Shown here: positions 43,770 through 52,477 of the stretch, piece by piece
Numbering within the stretch: the first letter of the stretch is position 1
Layout of the letters: every line of letters begins with the position of its first letter
Source of the DNA: Alistipes sp.
Lineage (GTDB): Bacteria; Bacteroidota; Bacteroidia; Bacteroidales; Rikenellaceae
Assembly: GCA_017505725.1 (NCBI GenBank)
Contig: JAFVOR010000049.1
Coordinates: 1 to 62,927, forward strand
Reading direction: 5' to 3'
DNA: 62,927 nt
The notes under the pieces: model-generated
Seen by the model: only the letters and a program-made list of their open reading frames with translations
Told to the model about the DNA's origin: nothing
Databases searched by the model: none
Translations under genes and position numbers: made by a program

Positions 43770-43905
43770 AAAAAGCCCTCACCGAAGCGAGGGCGTAGGT
43801 ACATAGACCTTCGGCATATAGCCTTATTGTGGTTTGATGTAGAAATAGAATAAGACACAACTCCGCTCGACGAGCTGAAGCGAGTAAAGAAGGGGTGTGT
43901 TTGAT
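43770..43905 (-). ncRNA. Candidate small RNA with its own promoter and terminator
   Basis: A TATCTTTG -7 box on the minus strand (43917-43910) is followed about 115 nt later by a perfect terminator stem, GCCCTC/GAGGGC (43794-43789 with 43780-43775), and a U-run (43774-43770). The transcript would be about 135 nt. Its 5' half can fold through ACTCGC/GCGGAGT with an inner GCTC/GAGC pair. No credible ORF fills it. It could instead be the 3' UTR of the upstream gene. Confidence 0.5.
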
Positions 43906-43938
43906 ATGTCAAAGATACGAAAGAAGGAGCCGTTGTAT

Positions 43939-44541
43939 TTAGCCAAATAATTTCTCGATAACCTCCTCGATGGTGTAGGCCTCGTAGCGTTGCTTGGCCT
44001 CAGTGTAGCGGGTGTTTACATTCACAAACGATTGCCAAACGGGTGCAAATTTCGTGACCGACACGCCATAACTCTCGCCATCAGCTCCCACATAGGCGCA
44101 CTTATTTGCACCACTCAGTGGGCTACCTGCAATATAGATCAGCGGTTGCTTCTCGCCAAACTCATCAATTACCCAAGCGCATTTATGGTGCTTCCACCAC
44201 TCGATATATACACCAAGTGTTGGATTGTGAAAGCCCGATGTGCCGAAATATGCCAACCCATTTTGTATTGGTACGGGCGCAAGAAACATTCTACTGTCGG
44301 CGAGAATTTTATCGCTCTCGGCAATTAGTCGATGAAGGTTACGACAAAGCAACTCTCCTCGCTGTTGTGCTATTTCATCTCTGGTGCTGTTGCGCTTTGA
44401 CTTTCGCTTTGACCGACCAATCTGCAGATACTCGCCCGTAGTGTCGAGTGCAAGTTTGTCCTCTTTTATAGTTTCAGGCTGTACAGCCTTTGGAAACGCT
44501 TCGATGCGTGTTCCGTCAATAAGTTCAATGTAGTGTTCCAT
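43939..44541 (-). CDS. Unknown protein, third gene of an island operon
   Basis: 200 residues from the ATG at 44541. I do not recognise it. Visible features: an Arg/Lys-rich segment (RSKRKSKRNSTRD) near residue 45, a central part with ILADSRMFLAPVP, and Trp-rich WWKHHKCAWVIDEFG. It has no signal peptide or membrane segment. It starts 7 bp after the stop of the 100-residue gene upstream, so it belongs to a three-gene leftward operon with unknown partners. Confidence 0.75.
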   Translation of the reverse strand: MEHYIELIDGTRIEAFPKAVQPETIKEDKLALDTTGEYLQIGRSKRKSKRNSTRDEIAQQRGELLCRNLHRLIAESDKILADSRMFLAPVPIQNGLAYFGTSGFHNPTLGVYIEWWKHHKCAWVIDEFGEKQPLIYIAGSPLSGANKCAYVGADGESYGVSVTKFAPVWQSFVNVNTRYTEAKQRYEAYTIEEVIEKLFG

Positions 44542-44548
44542 AGTTATA

Positions 44549-44851
44549 TTAAATCTCACAAAAGTTCATAAAGTCTGTCATTACGCTTTCGAGTCCGGCA
44601 TTTACTTCGAGGGCGTACCAACCCCTATCGGTCAAGACCTCGAGATGGCTACGCTTCTTGTAGTTGCGAACATCGCCAACTACTCCGAGATTTCTCCACT
44701 CGGCATCTCTTTCGCAAGGGCGCACCTGCAACTCCTTGCCAACTACCACTTTCAGTGGCATATCCGCCTCGGTGAGAAAGATTGCAGCATTTCCCTGCTC
44801 ATCGAGCTGCGAAATCTTTACATAGTTTCCGATTGTGTAGCGTTGTTTCAT
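44549..44851 (-). CDS. Unknown small protein, second gene of the island operon
   Basis: 100 residues, probably a small beta-barrel (strand-rich: YTIGNYVKISQLDE, AAIFLTE, LKVVVGKELQVRPCE) with a short C-terminal helix. It lies 4 bp after the 325-residue gene and 7 bp before the 200-residue gene. Not recognised. Confidence 0.75.
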   Translation of the reverse strand: MKQRYTIGNYVKISQLDEQGNAAIFLTEADMPLKVVVGKELQVRPCERDAEWRNLGVVGDVRNYKKRSHLEVLTDRGWYALEVNAGLESVMTDFMNFCEI

Positions 44852-44855
44852 CTGC

Positions 44856-45833
44856 TTAATAGATTATTATTGACTCCTCTCGCTTTTGTTTGCTGTAAAA
44901 TAGCGACCCTTGCAGGCAGAATTGCTCGTGGCGTGTTACGGCTTGATAAACCCTTTTGGGGAGTATCTCGGCAAGTCGTTTATTGCCGACTAATGCCCTC
45001 AATGCCTTGCGACCTCGCACATCGTCTATCGCACCAACTGCCACTACCTCGTTATTACGACGTAATGCAGTGGCAAGCATCACTATGCCGAAGCCTATTC
45101 CCTCTAAAATATCTCCCGACTCAAACTCGGGCAACGGCATATTGTACAGAAATGCAAAATCATTAAATCGATTTATCGCCACCTCGTTCATTTTTGAGAT
45201 ATCTCCCGCTTGGCACACTCTGCGCTCCAATGACAGCACCCAAATATCCTCGCCAAAGAGTTGGCACGCATCGTTATAGTTGAACTCCAAGTCTCGCAAA
45301 TCTCGAAGGCGCAGGGCGATATCTACCTCCTGCTCGTGTTTGCGCATTGTCGCCTCTCTATTTAGCTCCATCATTGCACGAATGGGCGCAAGATGTTTGT
45401 TAATCTCGTTGACAGATATCTCCCCTCGTTGTGCTTGTCGGGTATAATCTCGGCGAGCCTTACGCTCGGAGGCATTGAATAGACCAATCTGTGCATCGTT
45501 GGCAAACCATATCGGCAACACCTCCGCAATCTTTGTCTTGTTGCGTTGGAGGTATCGCTCACGACTGCGCTCTTTCAGCACACCTCGATATATCTTTCGC
45601 AACGCCTTTGCTCCGAAGGGCTCTCCGTCATCGAGGATGTAATCATTGGGGGCGAACAGGGGCCTTTTCCTGCTCGGGAAAGGGGCGGTCATCTCCACCT
45701 CGTCACAACTAAAACCGTGGTCATAGAGGCAACTGCGCACCACGCCTTTGAGAGTTATGCACCCACATTTTGTCTGGATATCCTCACAACTCTCGGAGAT
45801 CAACTCTGGTCGTTTTTTCTTACTCCAATCCAT
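44856..45833 (-). CDS. Unknown protein, first gene of the island operon
   Basis: 325 residues, soluble, not recognised. The N-terminus has a Cys pattern (ESCEDIQTKCGCITL), the middle is long and charged-helical (KARRDYTRQAQRGEIS, REATMRKHEQEVDIALRLRD) and may form a coiled coil, and the last third is mixed alpha/beta (GIGFGIVMLATALRR). Its promoter carries a TGCCA-N5-TGGCG palindrome shared with the divergent gene at 46023. Confidence 0.75.
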   Translation of the reverse strand: MDWSKKKRPELISESCEDIQTKCGCITLKGVVRSCLYDHGFSCDEVEMTAPFPSRKRPLFAPNDYILDDGEPFGAKALRKIYRGVLKERSRERYLQRNKTKIAEVLPIWFANDAQIGLFNASERKARRDYTRQAQRGEISVNEINKHLAPIRAMMELNREATMRKHEQEVDIALRLRDLRDLEFNYNDACQLFGEDIWVLSLERRVCQAGDISKMNEVAINRFNDFAFLYNMPLPEFESGDILEGIGFGIVMLATALRRNNEVVAVGAIDDVRGRKALRALVGNKRLAEILPKRVYQAVTRHEQFCLQGSLFYSKQKREESIIIY

Positions 45834-45864
45834 AATTTTCTACCTTTTTTTTGTTTTATGAATG

Positions 45865-45984
45865 CAAAGCAAATAAAAACATCTGCCAAAAAGTGGCGTT
45901 AAAGAAAAGCTGCGAAAAAAAATTCCGATTTTTTCACAAAAAATTACTTATGCCAGATTTTGGCGTAAGTATACTCTACATTTG
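45865..45984. promoter_or_regulatory. Mirror-image divergent promoters with paired palindromes
   Basis: Leftward -7 box TTGCTTTG (45872-45865) and rightward -7 box TACATTTG (45977-45984). Palindromes TGCCA-N5-TGGCG lie at 45884-45898 and 45951-45965. Each palindrome centre (45891, 45958) is exactly 19 bp from its own -7 box. The second is extended to ACTTATGCCA/TGGCGTAAGT. No normal -33 TTTG is present at either, so a bound activator or repressor is likely. Confidence 0.65.
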
Positions 45985-46022
45985 CAAACGAATTCGGAAG
46001 TTAAACCTAAAACATAAAGCGT

Positions 46023-46406
46023 ATGAAAATGAGAGAGAAGACCAAGTCTGTAGAAGATCCCTTTGTGACGATTTTAGAGTTTCGCACCAAAGATGAGAGC
46101 GTTTGTATTGACGAAGCGATGCTTGCCGTCTTTCCGCTCGCTGCGTGGAACGAAGTGAGCAACCGTTCAACTTTTGAGAGCAAAGGTCTGTGTCATCTGC
46201 TGCTCGTCACCCATTTTGAGAATGCTGACGCTGTTTATCATAAAATGGCCCACGAGTTCGATGTTTTTGATGAGCATTGTGTGCAATTAACAATTTTCTC
46301 TGCCGTAAAACCGATCGTGCGTCAACGAACTTTGCAAAAAATTATGCCTGACGTAAAGTTCACATTCGACATTGTTGAGCAAGATCTGTTCAGCAATCTG
46401 ATGTAG
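46023..46406 (+). CDS. Unknown small protein, divergent from the island operon
   Basis: 127 residues, soluble. A ferredoxin-like or ACT-like layout is possible (strand VTILEFRTKDESVCID, helix, strand LCHLLLVTHFEN, helix, strand VQLTIFSAVKP), but I do not recognise a family. It shares the mirror-image control region with the three-gene operon, so the four genes are probably one regulon. A convergent terminator follows. Confidence 0.7.
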   Translation: MKMREKTKSVEDPFVTILEFRTKDESVCIDEAMLAVFPLAAWNEVSNRSTFESKGLCHLLLVTHFENADAVYHKMAHEFDVFDEHCVQLTIFSAVKPIVRQRTLQKIMPDVKFTFDIVEQDLFSNLM

Positions 46407-46435
46407 AGAGTTGCTTCGATATTAGTTTGACAAAA

Positions 46436-46462
46436 CCGCCCCGACTTTGCAGGTCGGGGTGG
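46436..46462. terminator. Terminator between convergent genes
   Basis: CCGCCCCGAC (46436-46445) pairs with GTCGGGGTGG (46453-46462), 10 bp with one G-U. Confidence 0.75.
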
Positions 46463-46471
46463 AGTCTTTAC

Positions 46472-47326
46472 TTAGATATTATTCTTATATTTTTTAACAA
46501 AGTTCTGAACTAACTCATCAAAACCACTTTGTGGTGGCTGATTAGATCCGCCATCGGGACACCAAATACACAAAATCCTATCTTTATTATCATTTTCAAA
46601 TATTGCAAATGCTTTATTTACAGGTTCTTTATTCTTGTTTTTAGGCCACTTTATCACTCTCAAATCCTCGGCTTGTTTGTTATAACAACCAGCCACTACG
46701 CATTCCTTTTGTGTAAATCCAAGATATGGCTCATTGTTTTCATCTTTAATGGTGAGAACATCGTAAAAGTCCTTTCCTATGGCTATGGCAAAGGGAATAA
46801 GTGAATTCTTAACGGCATTAAAAGCAGGTGCTAAAACATTTTTTTTAATTTCCTCAACTAATTCGTTTTCATAATTCAGTCCACCCCAACTTTTTGAATG
46901 CCAAGGACAAATATCAATAGCAAACGGTTTTAGAGTTGTATCCTCATTACCAAGAATTCTATTTAGCCAATTTTCTCTCTTTGCCCACCAAATAAAACCG
47001 CCATCATTCTCTTCAAAGATTGTCCACTTTTGGGCTCTCTCCGAATAGCCGTCAGAAATAATTTTCTTGGCATAATTTTTATCCACGCGGAATTTATCCA
47101 TCGGGGCAGCAGGATTAAGATTCAGCATTACGGCAGAACATCTCTCGGGGTTACCCAAGAAAGGTTCCGGCATAAAATCTTTGTCTTCATACAAAAAAGA
47201 TTTTTCGCCACCCGATGCTTCTTGCAGATAGACACTATTCCGTGCACACTCCTCAGGAGATTCGCTCCACTCTTGAATGAATCGGTCACTCTGTTCAAAA
47301 AAATCTTTCCAATTGTATTCTCCCAT
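46472..47326 (-). CDS. Uracil-DNA-glycosylase-fold-like protein of unknown function
   Basis: 284 residues, soluble and AT-rich in coding. The segments VMLNLNPAAPMDKFR (a GxxPxP-like position), FAIDICPWHSKSW and IAIGKDFYDVL recall the core of the uracil-DNA glycosylase superfamily, but the catalytic motifs are not clearly kept. Treat this as a fold suggestion. It has its own -7 box (TATATTTG, 47371-47364) and shares a terminator with the convergent gene at 46023. Confidence 0.55.
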   Translation of the reverse strand: MGEYNWKDFFEQSDRFIQEWSESPEECARNSVYLQEASGGEKSFLYEDKDFMPEPFLGNPERCSAVMLNLNPAAPMDKFRVDKNYAKKIISDGYSERAQKWTIFEENDGGFIWWAKRENWLNRILGNEDTTLKPFAIDICPWHSKSWGGLNYENELVEEIKKNVLAPAFNAVKNSLIPFAIAIGKDFYDVLTIKDENNEPYLGFTQKECVVAGCYNKQAEDLRVIKWPKNKNKEPVNKAFAIFENDNKDRILCIWCPDGGSNQPPQSGFDELVQNFVKKYKNNI

Positions 47327-47390
47327 AGTATTTCATTTATTAGGTTAATAATTATTTGCTATACAAATATACAAACTATATCTCAAGAGA

Positions 47391-47417
47391 ACAAGCCAGC
47401 AGAAATTTTGCGGGCTT
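47391..47417 (-). terminator. Hairpin after the 198-residue gene
   Basis: CAAGCC (47391-47396) pairs with GGCTTG (47412-47417), with a few inner pairs, just after the stop at 47431 on the minus strand. Confidence 0.5.
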
Positions 47418-47430
47418 GATAGTCGTTAAC

Positions 47431-48027
47431 TTAGAAGAATAAATTAGGAGTAGGCTTCTCGAAGTGATTGTAACATAGTTCTGCTTCGCTATCCCCGTTG
47501 TATTCATCGAATAAGCGTTGCATCTCTTCGAGCGAGTCAACTTTCTCATCCATCAACTCACTTACCTTGTCGAACAACTCCTGCAAAGTAAAGAAATAGA
47601 GCTCTATTCTCTCAAAATCGATGTTGTTAAAACTCAATTTATGACGCTCAAAATACTTACTCTTCAAGTCGTTGGTTTCGTAGATGGCGCAACCACCCTC
47701 CTCCGCACGGAAATAGAATGTGAGCGACGAATAGTGTTCCTCCAAAAAGTCACGCACTTGCTCGAGCTCCACCCACTTAGATTGAACCGAATAGGTTAAA
47801 ATTCCCTTTTCCGTATTTAGTTCAACATCGTAGAATGAACCTCTACAATCATAATCGTTGTAATCGCCACCGAGCAGATTGACAAGATTTGCCAGCCATG
47901 TCTTGTCGGCACCATCATCTACCAGCGGGGCTTTGCCCTCCTCCAGCGATCTCATCTTTGCATAGAGGTCTTTAAGTTCGGACATGTCGCCCTCAACAAC
48001 ATACTGCGTAAAACAAATATTTGCCAT
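47431..48027 (-). CDS. YubB-like (DUF1281-type) ferredoxin-fold protein
   Basis: 198 residues. The beginning MANICFTQYVVEGDMSELKDLYAKM and the pattern of a small alpha/beta sandwich with conserved Trp (WVELEQVRDFLEE) resemble plasmid/ICE YubB-type proteins; function unknown. A clean promoter stands upstream: TATCTTTG (48076-48069) with TTTG 19 bp before it. An inverted repeat TGTGC/GCACA (48086-48104) overlaps the space between the boxes. Confidence 0.6.
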   Translation of the reverse strand: MANICFTQYVVEGDMSELKDLYAKMRSLEEGKAPLVDDGADKTWLANLVNLLGGDYNDYDCRGSFYDVELNTEKGILTYSVQSKWVELEQVRDFLEEHYSSLTFYFRAEEGGCAIYETNDLKSKYFERHKLSFNNIDFERIELYFFTLQELFDKVSELMDEKVDSLEEMQRLFDEYNGDSEAELCYNHFEKPTPNLFF

Positions 48028-48068
48028 AATATTCTTAAATTAAGTTTATGTTTTTATCATTCCAGCCA

Positions 48069-48104
48069 CAAAGATAACGGCCACCTGTGCAAAATCAAAG
48101 CACA
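48069..48104 (-). promoter_or_regulatory. Promoter and palindrome of the YubB-like gene
   Basis: TATCTTTG -7 box on the minus strand and the inverted repeat TGTGC-N9-GCACA centred at 48095, also 19 bp from the box. Confidence 0.55.
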
Positions 48105-48120
48105 AGTAGGGGCACTATTA

Positions 48121-50229
48121 CTAATAGTAGCACATATCTAAATCTTTGAACGCGTCATCGTCTGCAGTGGCTGGGTTGATAAGCGACATATCGCTAGAGA
48201 AGCGGTACCACTTGCCTTCCAAATTAGCCGCTGGTCTGTTATTGTTCTCAGCTCGATCAAAAATAGGAGGTAGCAATATCTCAAATGTCTTTTTATCTAT
48301 CAGGCCCTCACGCCCGCCGACAAGATCCCCTACTATGATTGTATTCAACACAATATGATCAAAAGATGCACTCCATACAGCAACACCATTCTCTATTCGA
48401 AGTAATTTTGTTTTCTTGTTTTCTTCGTCATAAAACTGAAAGAGATTCGGGGAGTCTTTATCGACTACAACAAATCCCTTGAGTAGCGGTAGGGATTCTT
48501 GACCATCATCGCCAATAATAGTTTCTCCACCATCACGCTTAAATATTTGAAGTTCGCGTTCATATATGTCAAGGAAATCAATGCTTCGAAATGTTTTATG
48601 GGTGGAAGAGGGGTCAACGCATCTCTCAATAACACCTTCCTTAATAGCATCATACTTATAGCCCGAAATTAACTGCCCACTCAAATCAATCAGGCCCCAT
48701 TTTTGACACTCTTTATTATGCACCGGAATCACATTACCTCGTAATGCCCCAATTTTATCAACCTCTTTTGGCAGGCTATATAAAAATTCGCCTTTAACAG
48801 TAAAGAATGATATGCTATTATCTGCACCTTTGAGAGGAACAATATCTTTGCCTAATGCAGTTGTTTTATCATATGCACGATATCCTGCCACCGAGCAGCA
48901 ATTTCCCTCCGAGTCATATATATCACAATGATCTGCGGAATCCACCAAACAATACTCTTGGTGAATTGTTATTTTATTCTCAACATTTTCGAGTAGCACC
49001 TTTCCGGATGTTGTTATTAGCGTACTTAAATTAGATGTATCAACCCTTGCAATGACAAAATGATTCGTAAATTTGGCACGCAGACCCTTCTCTTCACAAT
49101 CTTTGGTATCGGTAGTCCAAGAGTATATGTATCCACCATCGTATCCAATAAGGTCCTCGCTAAGCACATACACTTTAGAGCAATTCTTTACTCTCAACAT
49201 CTTCTTGTGCTTAAACGAAACAACTATTGAACTTGATTTGCCCTTCAGAATTGCATGGTTGAAATGGGCGAGATACAACTTCTCGAAATTGAATAATTTT
49301 TCCAAACAATATAACTCCTCTCCATACTCATCAAAAAATAAGAGGTGCCCATTCGAGTCCTTACACAATACGATTGTGTAATTCATCATGCGGATATAAT
49401 ACCCTCTCAACCTAACATTAGAGGAGGACTCAATAGTCAAGTCATTCAATTCGCAAGCAAGCTCTCCGTTGCAGTTATATATCTTAATATGATTGTCTTT
49501 ATCCTGTATCCATAACCATCCATTCATAGATAGTGTGTAATTCACAAATTTTCCTTTGATATTCAGTATTAGATTCTCTTTGACATCCTCTTTGCAGATT
49601 ACACAAATTTGTGTGATTATTTCCTTTTCTTTCAAAGCTATTGTTGCCCAATGTGTATTATCAGCCACCCACTTTTTCCAACCGCTAATTACGACCTCTC
49701 CATTTAGTTTGTACAAAACAGATTTGCCGCTTATCTTTTTACCCCAAATCAAACTATTGTGCAATTGTGTGATGCCTCTATGAGTAGTCGGGATCAAAAG
49801 ATTACCTTCCTTATCTATCATACCCCACAAGAGAGTATCTTCGTCCAATCCAACCGCAACAAAAGCGTTACCTCCCGGTGCTGGTTGTGTTCTTGTATAG
49901 GTTATAGGGGCAACTAAATCTCCTTTGGTATCAACCACTCCCCACTTATCTCCGTTTCTTACGGCGGCTACGCCATAAAGAAATTCTCCAATTTCGTCAT
50001 ATTGTGGTGGAATAATCTCCTCAAATTCTTTGTTCAGTACGCCATATTTGCCATCTTGCGAAACTGCGATGTACATATCAGGCCAGTAGTTTGCTTTCTC
50101 GACCGAATCATAGATAGGTTGAACAACAAGTTCACCCTGTTGATCAATATAACCCCATTTGCCATTGAGTTTTACGGCTGCATATTTATCATAGTAAGGC
50201 AAGACTTTTTCCCATTTAATTTTATCCAT
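48121..50229 (-). CDS. WG-repeat beta-propeller-like protein
   Basis: 702 residues with many WG/KWGYID-type repeats: KLNGKWGYIDQQGELV, QDGKYGVLNKEFEEII, NGDKWGVVDTKGDLV, TLLWGMIDKEGNLL, later QKWGLIDLSGQLI and GGREGLIDKKTFEIL. Middle repeats are degenerate. No signal peptide, so it is likely cytoplasmic. WG-repeat proteins are thought to be protein-interaction scaffolds. It is the last gene of a five-gene leftward operon with two lipoproteins and two membrane proteins. Confidence 0.88.
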   Translation of the reverse strand: MDKIKWEKVLPYYDKYAAVKLNGKWGYIDQQGELVVQPIYDSVEKANYWPDMYIAVSQDGKYGVLNKEFEEIIPPQYDEIGEFLYGVAAVRNGDKWGVVDTKGDLVAPITYTRTQPAPGGNAFVAVGLDEDTLLWGMIDKEGNLLIPTTHRGITQLHNSLIWGKKISGKSVLYKLNGEVVISGWKKWVADNTHWATIALKEKEIITQICVICKEDVKENLILNIKGKFVNYTLSMNGWLWIQDKDNHIKIYNCNGELACELNDLTIESSSNVRLRGYYIRMMNYTIVLCKDSNGHLLFFDEYGEELYCLEKLFNFEKLYLAHFNHAILKGKSSSIVVSFKHKKMLRVKNCSKVYVLSEDLIGYDGGYIYSWTTDTKDCEEKGLRAKFTNHFVIARVDTSNLSTLITTSGKVLLENVENKITIHQEYCLVDSADHCDIYDSEGNCCSVAGYRAYDKTTALGKDIVPLKGADNSISFFTVKGEFLYSLPKEVDKIGALRGNVIPVHNKECQKWGLIDLSGQLISGYKYDAIKEGVIERCVDPSSTHKTFRSIDFLDIYERELQIFKRDGGETIIGDDGQESLPLLKGFVVVDKDSPNLFQFYDEENKKTKLLRIENGVAVWSASFDHIVLNTIIVGDLVGGREGLIDKKTFEILLPPIFDRAENNNRPAANLEGKWYRFSSDMSLINPATADDDAFKDLDMCYY

Positions 50230-50259
50230 AGTCCAAATATTTAAAGGTTAGTAAATTAG

Positions 50260-50607
50260 TTATCCTTGTTCGATACTGAGTAGTCGCACTTGCGTAGTGT
50301 CGATTCTTCCTCCACGCATATTACGCATCTCATTTAGAAACTCAAACTCTGCCGGACAGCTATTGCGATTATGTAATGTCACACGAATGTGCTCTCCGTG
50401 ATAAGAAAAAGTAGCCGTCCAATTAGTTGAGATACGATGGTCAAAAAGTCCGCCCATCTGTTTGTCCGGCGCAGTAGCCGAGTTTTTGTTTCGCTTCTTA
50501 TGCTCAGAAGAGCCACTACTAAACCCAAATAGCGATTTGATTCCCCACCATAGCAGTTTGAAAGAACCTTTCACTACCCATAACAGGGCATCTACAATGA
50601 AATCCAT
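50260..50607 (-). CDS. Small membrane-associated protein of the WG-repeat operon
   Basis: 115 residues. The N-terminal 30 (LLWVVKGSFKLLWWGIKSLFGF) is Trp-rich and hydrophobic, fitting a membrane-surface helix. A Lys/Ser-rich linker follows, then a small beta domain (WTATFSYHGEHIRVTLHNRN). Not recognised. It lies 30 bp upstream of the WG-repeat gene and 57 bp after the 230-residue gene. Confidence 0.7.
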   Translation of the reverse strand: MDFIVDALLWVVKGSFKLLWWGIKSLFGFSSGSSEHKKRNKNSATAPDKQMGGLFDHRISTNWTATFSYHGEHIRVTLHNRNSCPAEFEFLNEMRNMRGGRIDTTQVRLLSIEQG

Positions 50608-50664
50608 ACTACTTATTAAATTTTAATAGGTTAATAGTTGGTGCTATTCGCGAGTTTGGTTTCT

Positions 50665-51357
50665 CTATCGATATTGGCTTTTTATCTTGTTAATCTTTAC
50701 TGTACTGCCGTTATAGTCGGGTTTCAATAAGTTCAAAAAGGCTTTTACATCCTCCTTTTTCCCCATTGCGTATAGACTTTTGCAGAAGCGGTCCAATTTA
50801 GTATTAAAAGACGTTACTCTCATATTATACTCTTCAATATTCACATATGGGACAAACTTCCCTATCTTTTCATCATATTTTTCATCATCTTCTACATCTA
50901 TTTCCACCAAAGACAATGCTTTTATAAGCTCAACATTGGTATATGAGCCATAGATGTCTATAAGTTGATTCATCAATGCACTTTCATAGAGATTCTTGTC
51001 TCTGTCTTCTGTAGCAATTTGTTTAGCTAATGAGAATTGGCCTTGACTAACCAAATAAGAGACATGAGCTTGTGATAATTTTTCCTTCGTAAGCGCATAG
51101 TAATTTGGTTTTCCGTATGTATTTTGTGTATTCCCGCTATATTCCGACAGCAGTTTCCTCGCCTGAACGAAATCCAAGTTCTCAATACATTCTTCTACTA
51201 ATTGCAATCGTTCTTGGTTCTTTTTATCATTTCGGCTATCTATCCACCCATAAACAGCAGCCCCAAGATAGGGAAGAAGAAACATAACAGCCACTCCTAT
51301 TGCTATATTACGCAAGCATCCCAAAAAACGCTTGTCTGATTCACTTAATTTTGCCAT
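50665..51357 (-). CDS. Single-pass membrane protein with helical repeats
   Basis: 230 residues. A short cytoplasmic start, one membrane helix (IAIGVAVMFLLPYLGAAVYGWI, about 18-39), then alpha-helical repeat-like segments (LVEECIENLDFVQARKLLSEY, YLVSQGQFSLAKQIATEDRD) typical of TPR-like solenoids. Unknown role; a partner for the WG-repeat or lipoprotein gene products is likely from the operon. Confidence 0.75.
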   Translation of the reverse strand: MAKLSESDKRFLGCLRNIAIGVAVMFLLPYLGAAVYGWIDSRNDKKNQERLQLVEECIENLDFVQARKLLSEYSGNTQNTYGKPNYYALTKEKLSQAHVSYLVSQGQFSLAKQIATEDRDKNLYESALMNQLIDIYGSYTNVELIKALSLVEIDVEDDEKYDEKIGKFVPYVNIEEYNMRVTSFNTKLDRFCKSLYAMGKKEDVKAFLNLLKPDYNGSTVKINKIKSQYR

Positions 51358-51378
51358 AATTATAGTAATTATTAATTT

Positions 51379-52470
51379 TTACTCTTTCCCTCTATAAAAA
51401 AACTTCCAAAAAGACCCCATTTTGCTATGGTTTGCATCGTTCTTATATTTGTCTAACAACGATTTTTGTCCGTCAATAGCAATTTTGGCTGCCATATCTT
51501 CTTGATAGATATTTAGTTCGTGCTTGCGTTTAAGTGCCGCTTGTTCGGCCTCCCAATTGCGTTGTTCGCGGTCCCATTGCTGTTTAGCCTCGGGGTTTAA
51601 TTGTGCTACATAGGATGTATAAAGAGCATCAGCCTCTTTGCGGGCTGGTGTACTGGTAGGAATCATAGCATAGTAAGCCATGGCTTCTGGACAATAACCA
51701 CCTAAATCAGGAGTAGCCGTGCCCAATGCAGCGCGCATCTTTACAAGACATTCGTCGGCGTGTGCAACCATACTCTTGGCCAACAACTCGGCTTTAATAG
51801 GCATCGCCTTTTGATAGAGTTCGGTGCAGGTCTGTGGAATACTGTTCAGCAACGTCATTGCTGGTTCGAGTTGCTGTGCTGCCATATATGCTTGTGCTTC
51901 GGCCAAAACAGACTCACCATAGGTGTTGTAGTAGGCAAGAATCTGCTCCTCGGCCTTACGAAGCATCTCTTCGACAGCTGTACTTTGTGTTGGGATATTC
52001 GCAACAGCGTTACGCAAGGCCAACGTTGCTGAATCGCCCACTCCAACCAATTTTTGTTGCACTGAACCATATACGTCACCCGTAGCAAGATTTGCCACAT
52101 AAAGCGTAAAATCATAGGTAATTTGCTCTTTGCTAGGTACAGTTGCTGTCTTGTTGTGATTTATCTCGACCAACTGTGGCGTAATGATAATTGATGGTGC
52201 TCCGTCAATGGCTCCCATACCATAGGTTGCACAGAGTTGAATCAGTCTATTTCGCAACATTTCGGCAACCGAAGCTTCGGTATCCTCTGCAAGTACGACC
52301 ATCAACTTGACCTTTCCTGCAAATTGGGTAGGATTTACCTTCGAAGCAGGACGACGTGTAACAATAGTTTGCGGCTCTTTCGGTGCAAAGGTAACACTGC
52401 CTTTTGACCCATTGTTGCCACATCCGACGAGCAACAATATTGATAAACTCAATAGAATCGTTCTTTTCAT
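51379..52470 (-). CDS. Lipoprotein with LPP20-like and helical-repeat regions
   Basis: 363 residues, lipobox LLVGC. The first half has a strand-helix pattern (VKLMVVLAEDTEASVAEMLRNRLIQLC, TYDFTLYVANLATGDVYG) of the kind seen in LPP20/FlgT-like envelope proteins. The second half is helical (EAQAYMAAQQLEPAMTLLNSI). Specific function unknown. It starts 7 bp after the DUF6175 gene. Confidence 0.75.
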   Translation of the reverse strand: MKRTILLSLSILLLVGCGNNGSKGSVTFAPKEPQTIVTRRPASKVNPTQFAGKVKLMVVLAEDTEASVAEMLRNRLIQLCATYGMGAIDGAPSIIITPQLVEINHNKTATVPSKEQITYDFTLYVANLATGDVYGSVQQKLVGVGDSATLALRNAVANIPTQSTAVEEMLRKAEEQILAYYNTYGESVLAEAQAYMAAQQLEPAMTLLNSIPQTCTELYQKAMPIKAELLAKSMVAHADECLVKMRAALGTATPDLGGYCPEAMAYYAMIPTSTPARKEADALYTSYVAQLNPEAKQQWDREQRNWEAEQAALKRKHELNIYQEDMAAKIAIDGQKSLLDKYKNDANHSKMGSFWKFFYRGKE

Positions 52471-52477
52471 ACTATTT

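Noticed and set aside
43669-43860. 64-codon minus-strand frame
   Set aside because: It starts from a non-ATG codon, runs through a strong terminator stem and has no protein-like composition.
48086-48104. TGTGC-N9-GCACA as a fourth member of the island operator set
   Set aside because: Spacing to the -7 box matches, but the half-sites differ and this promoter has a normal -33 element, so I kept it separate.
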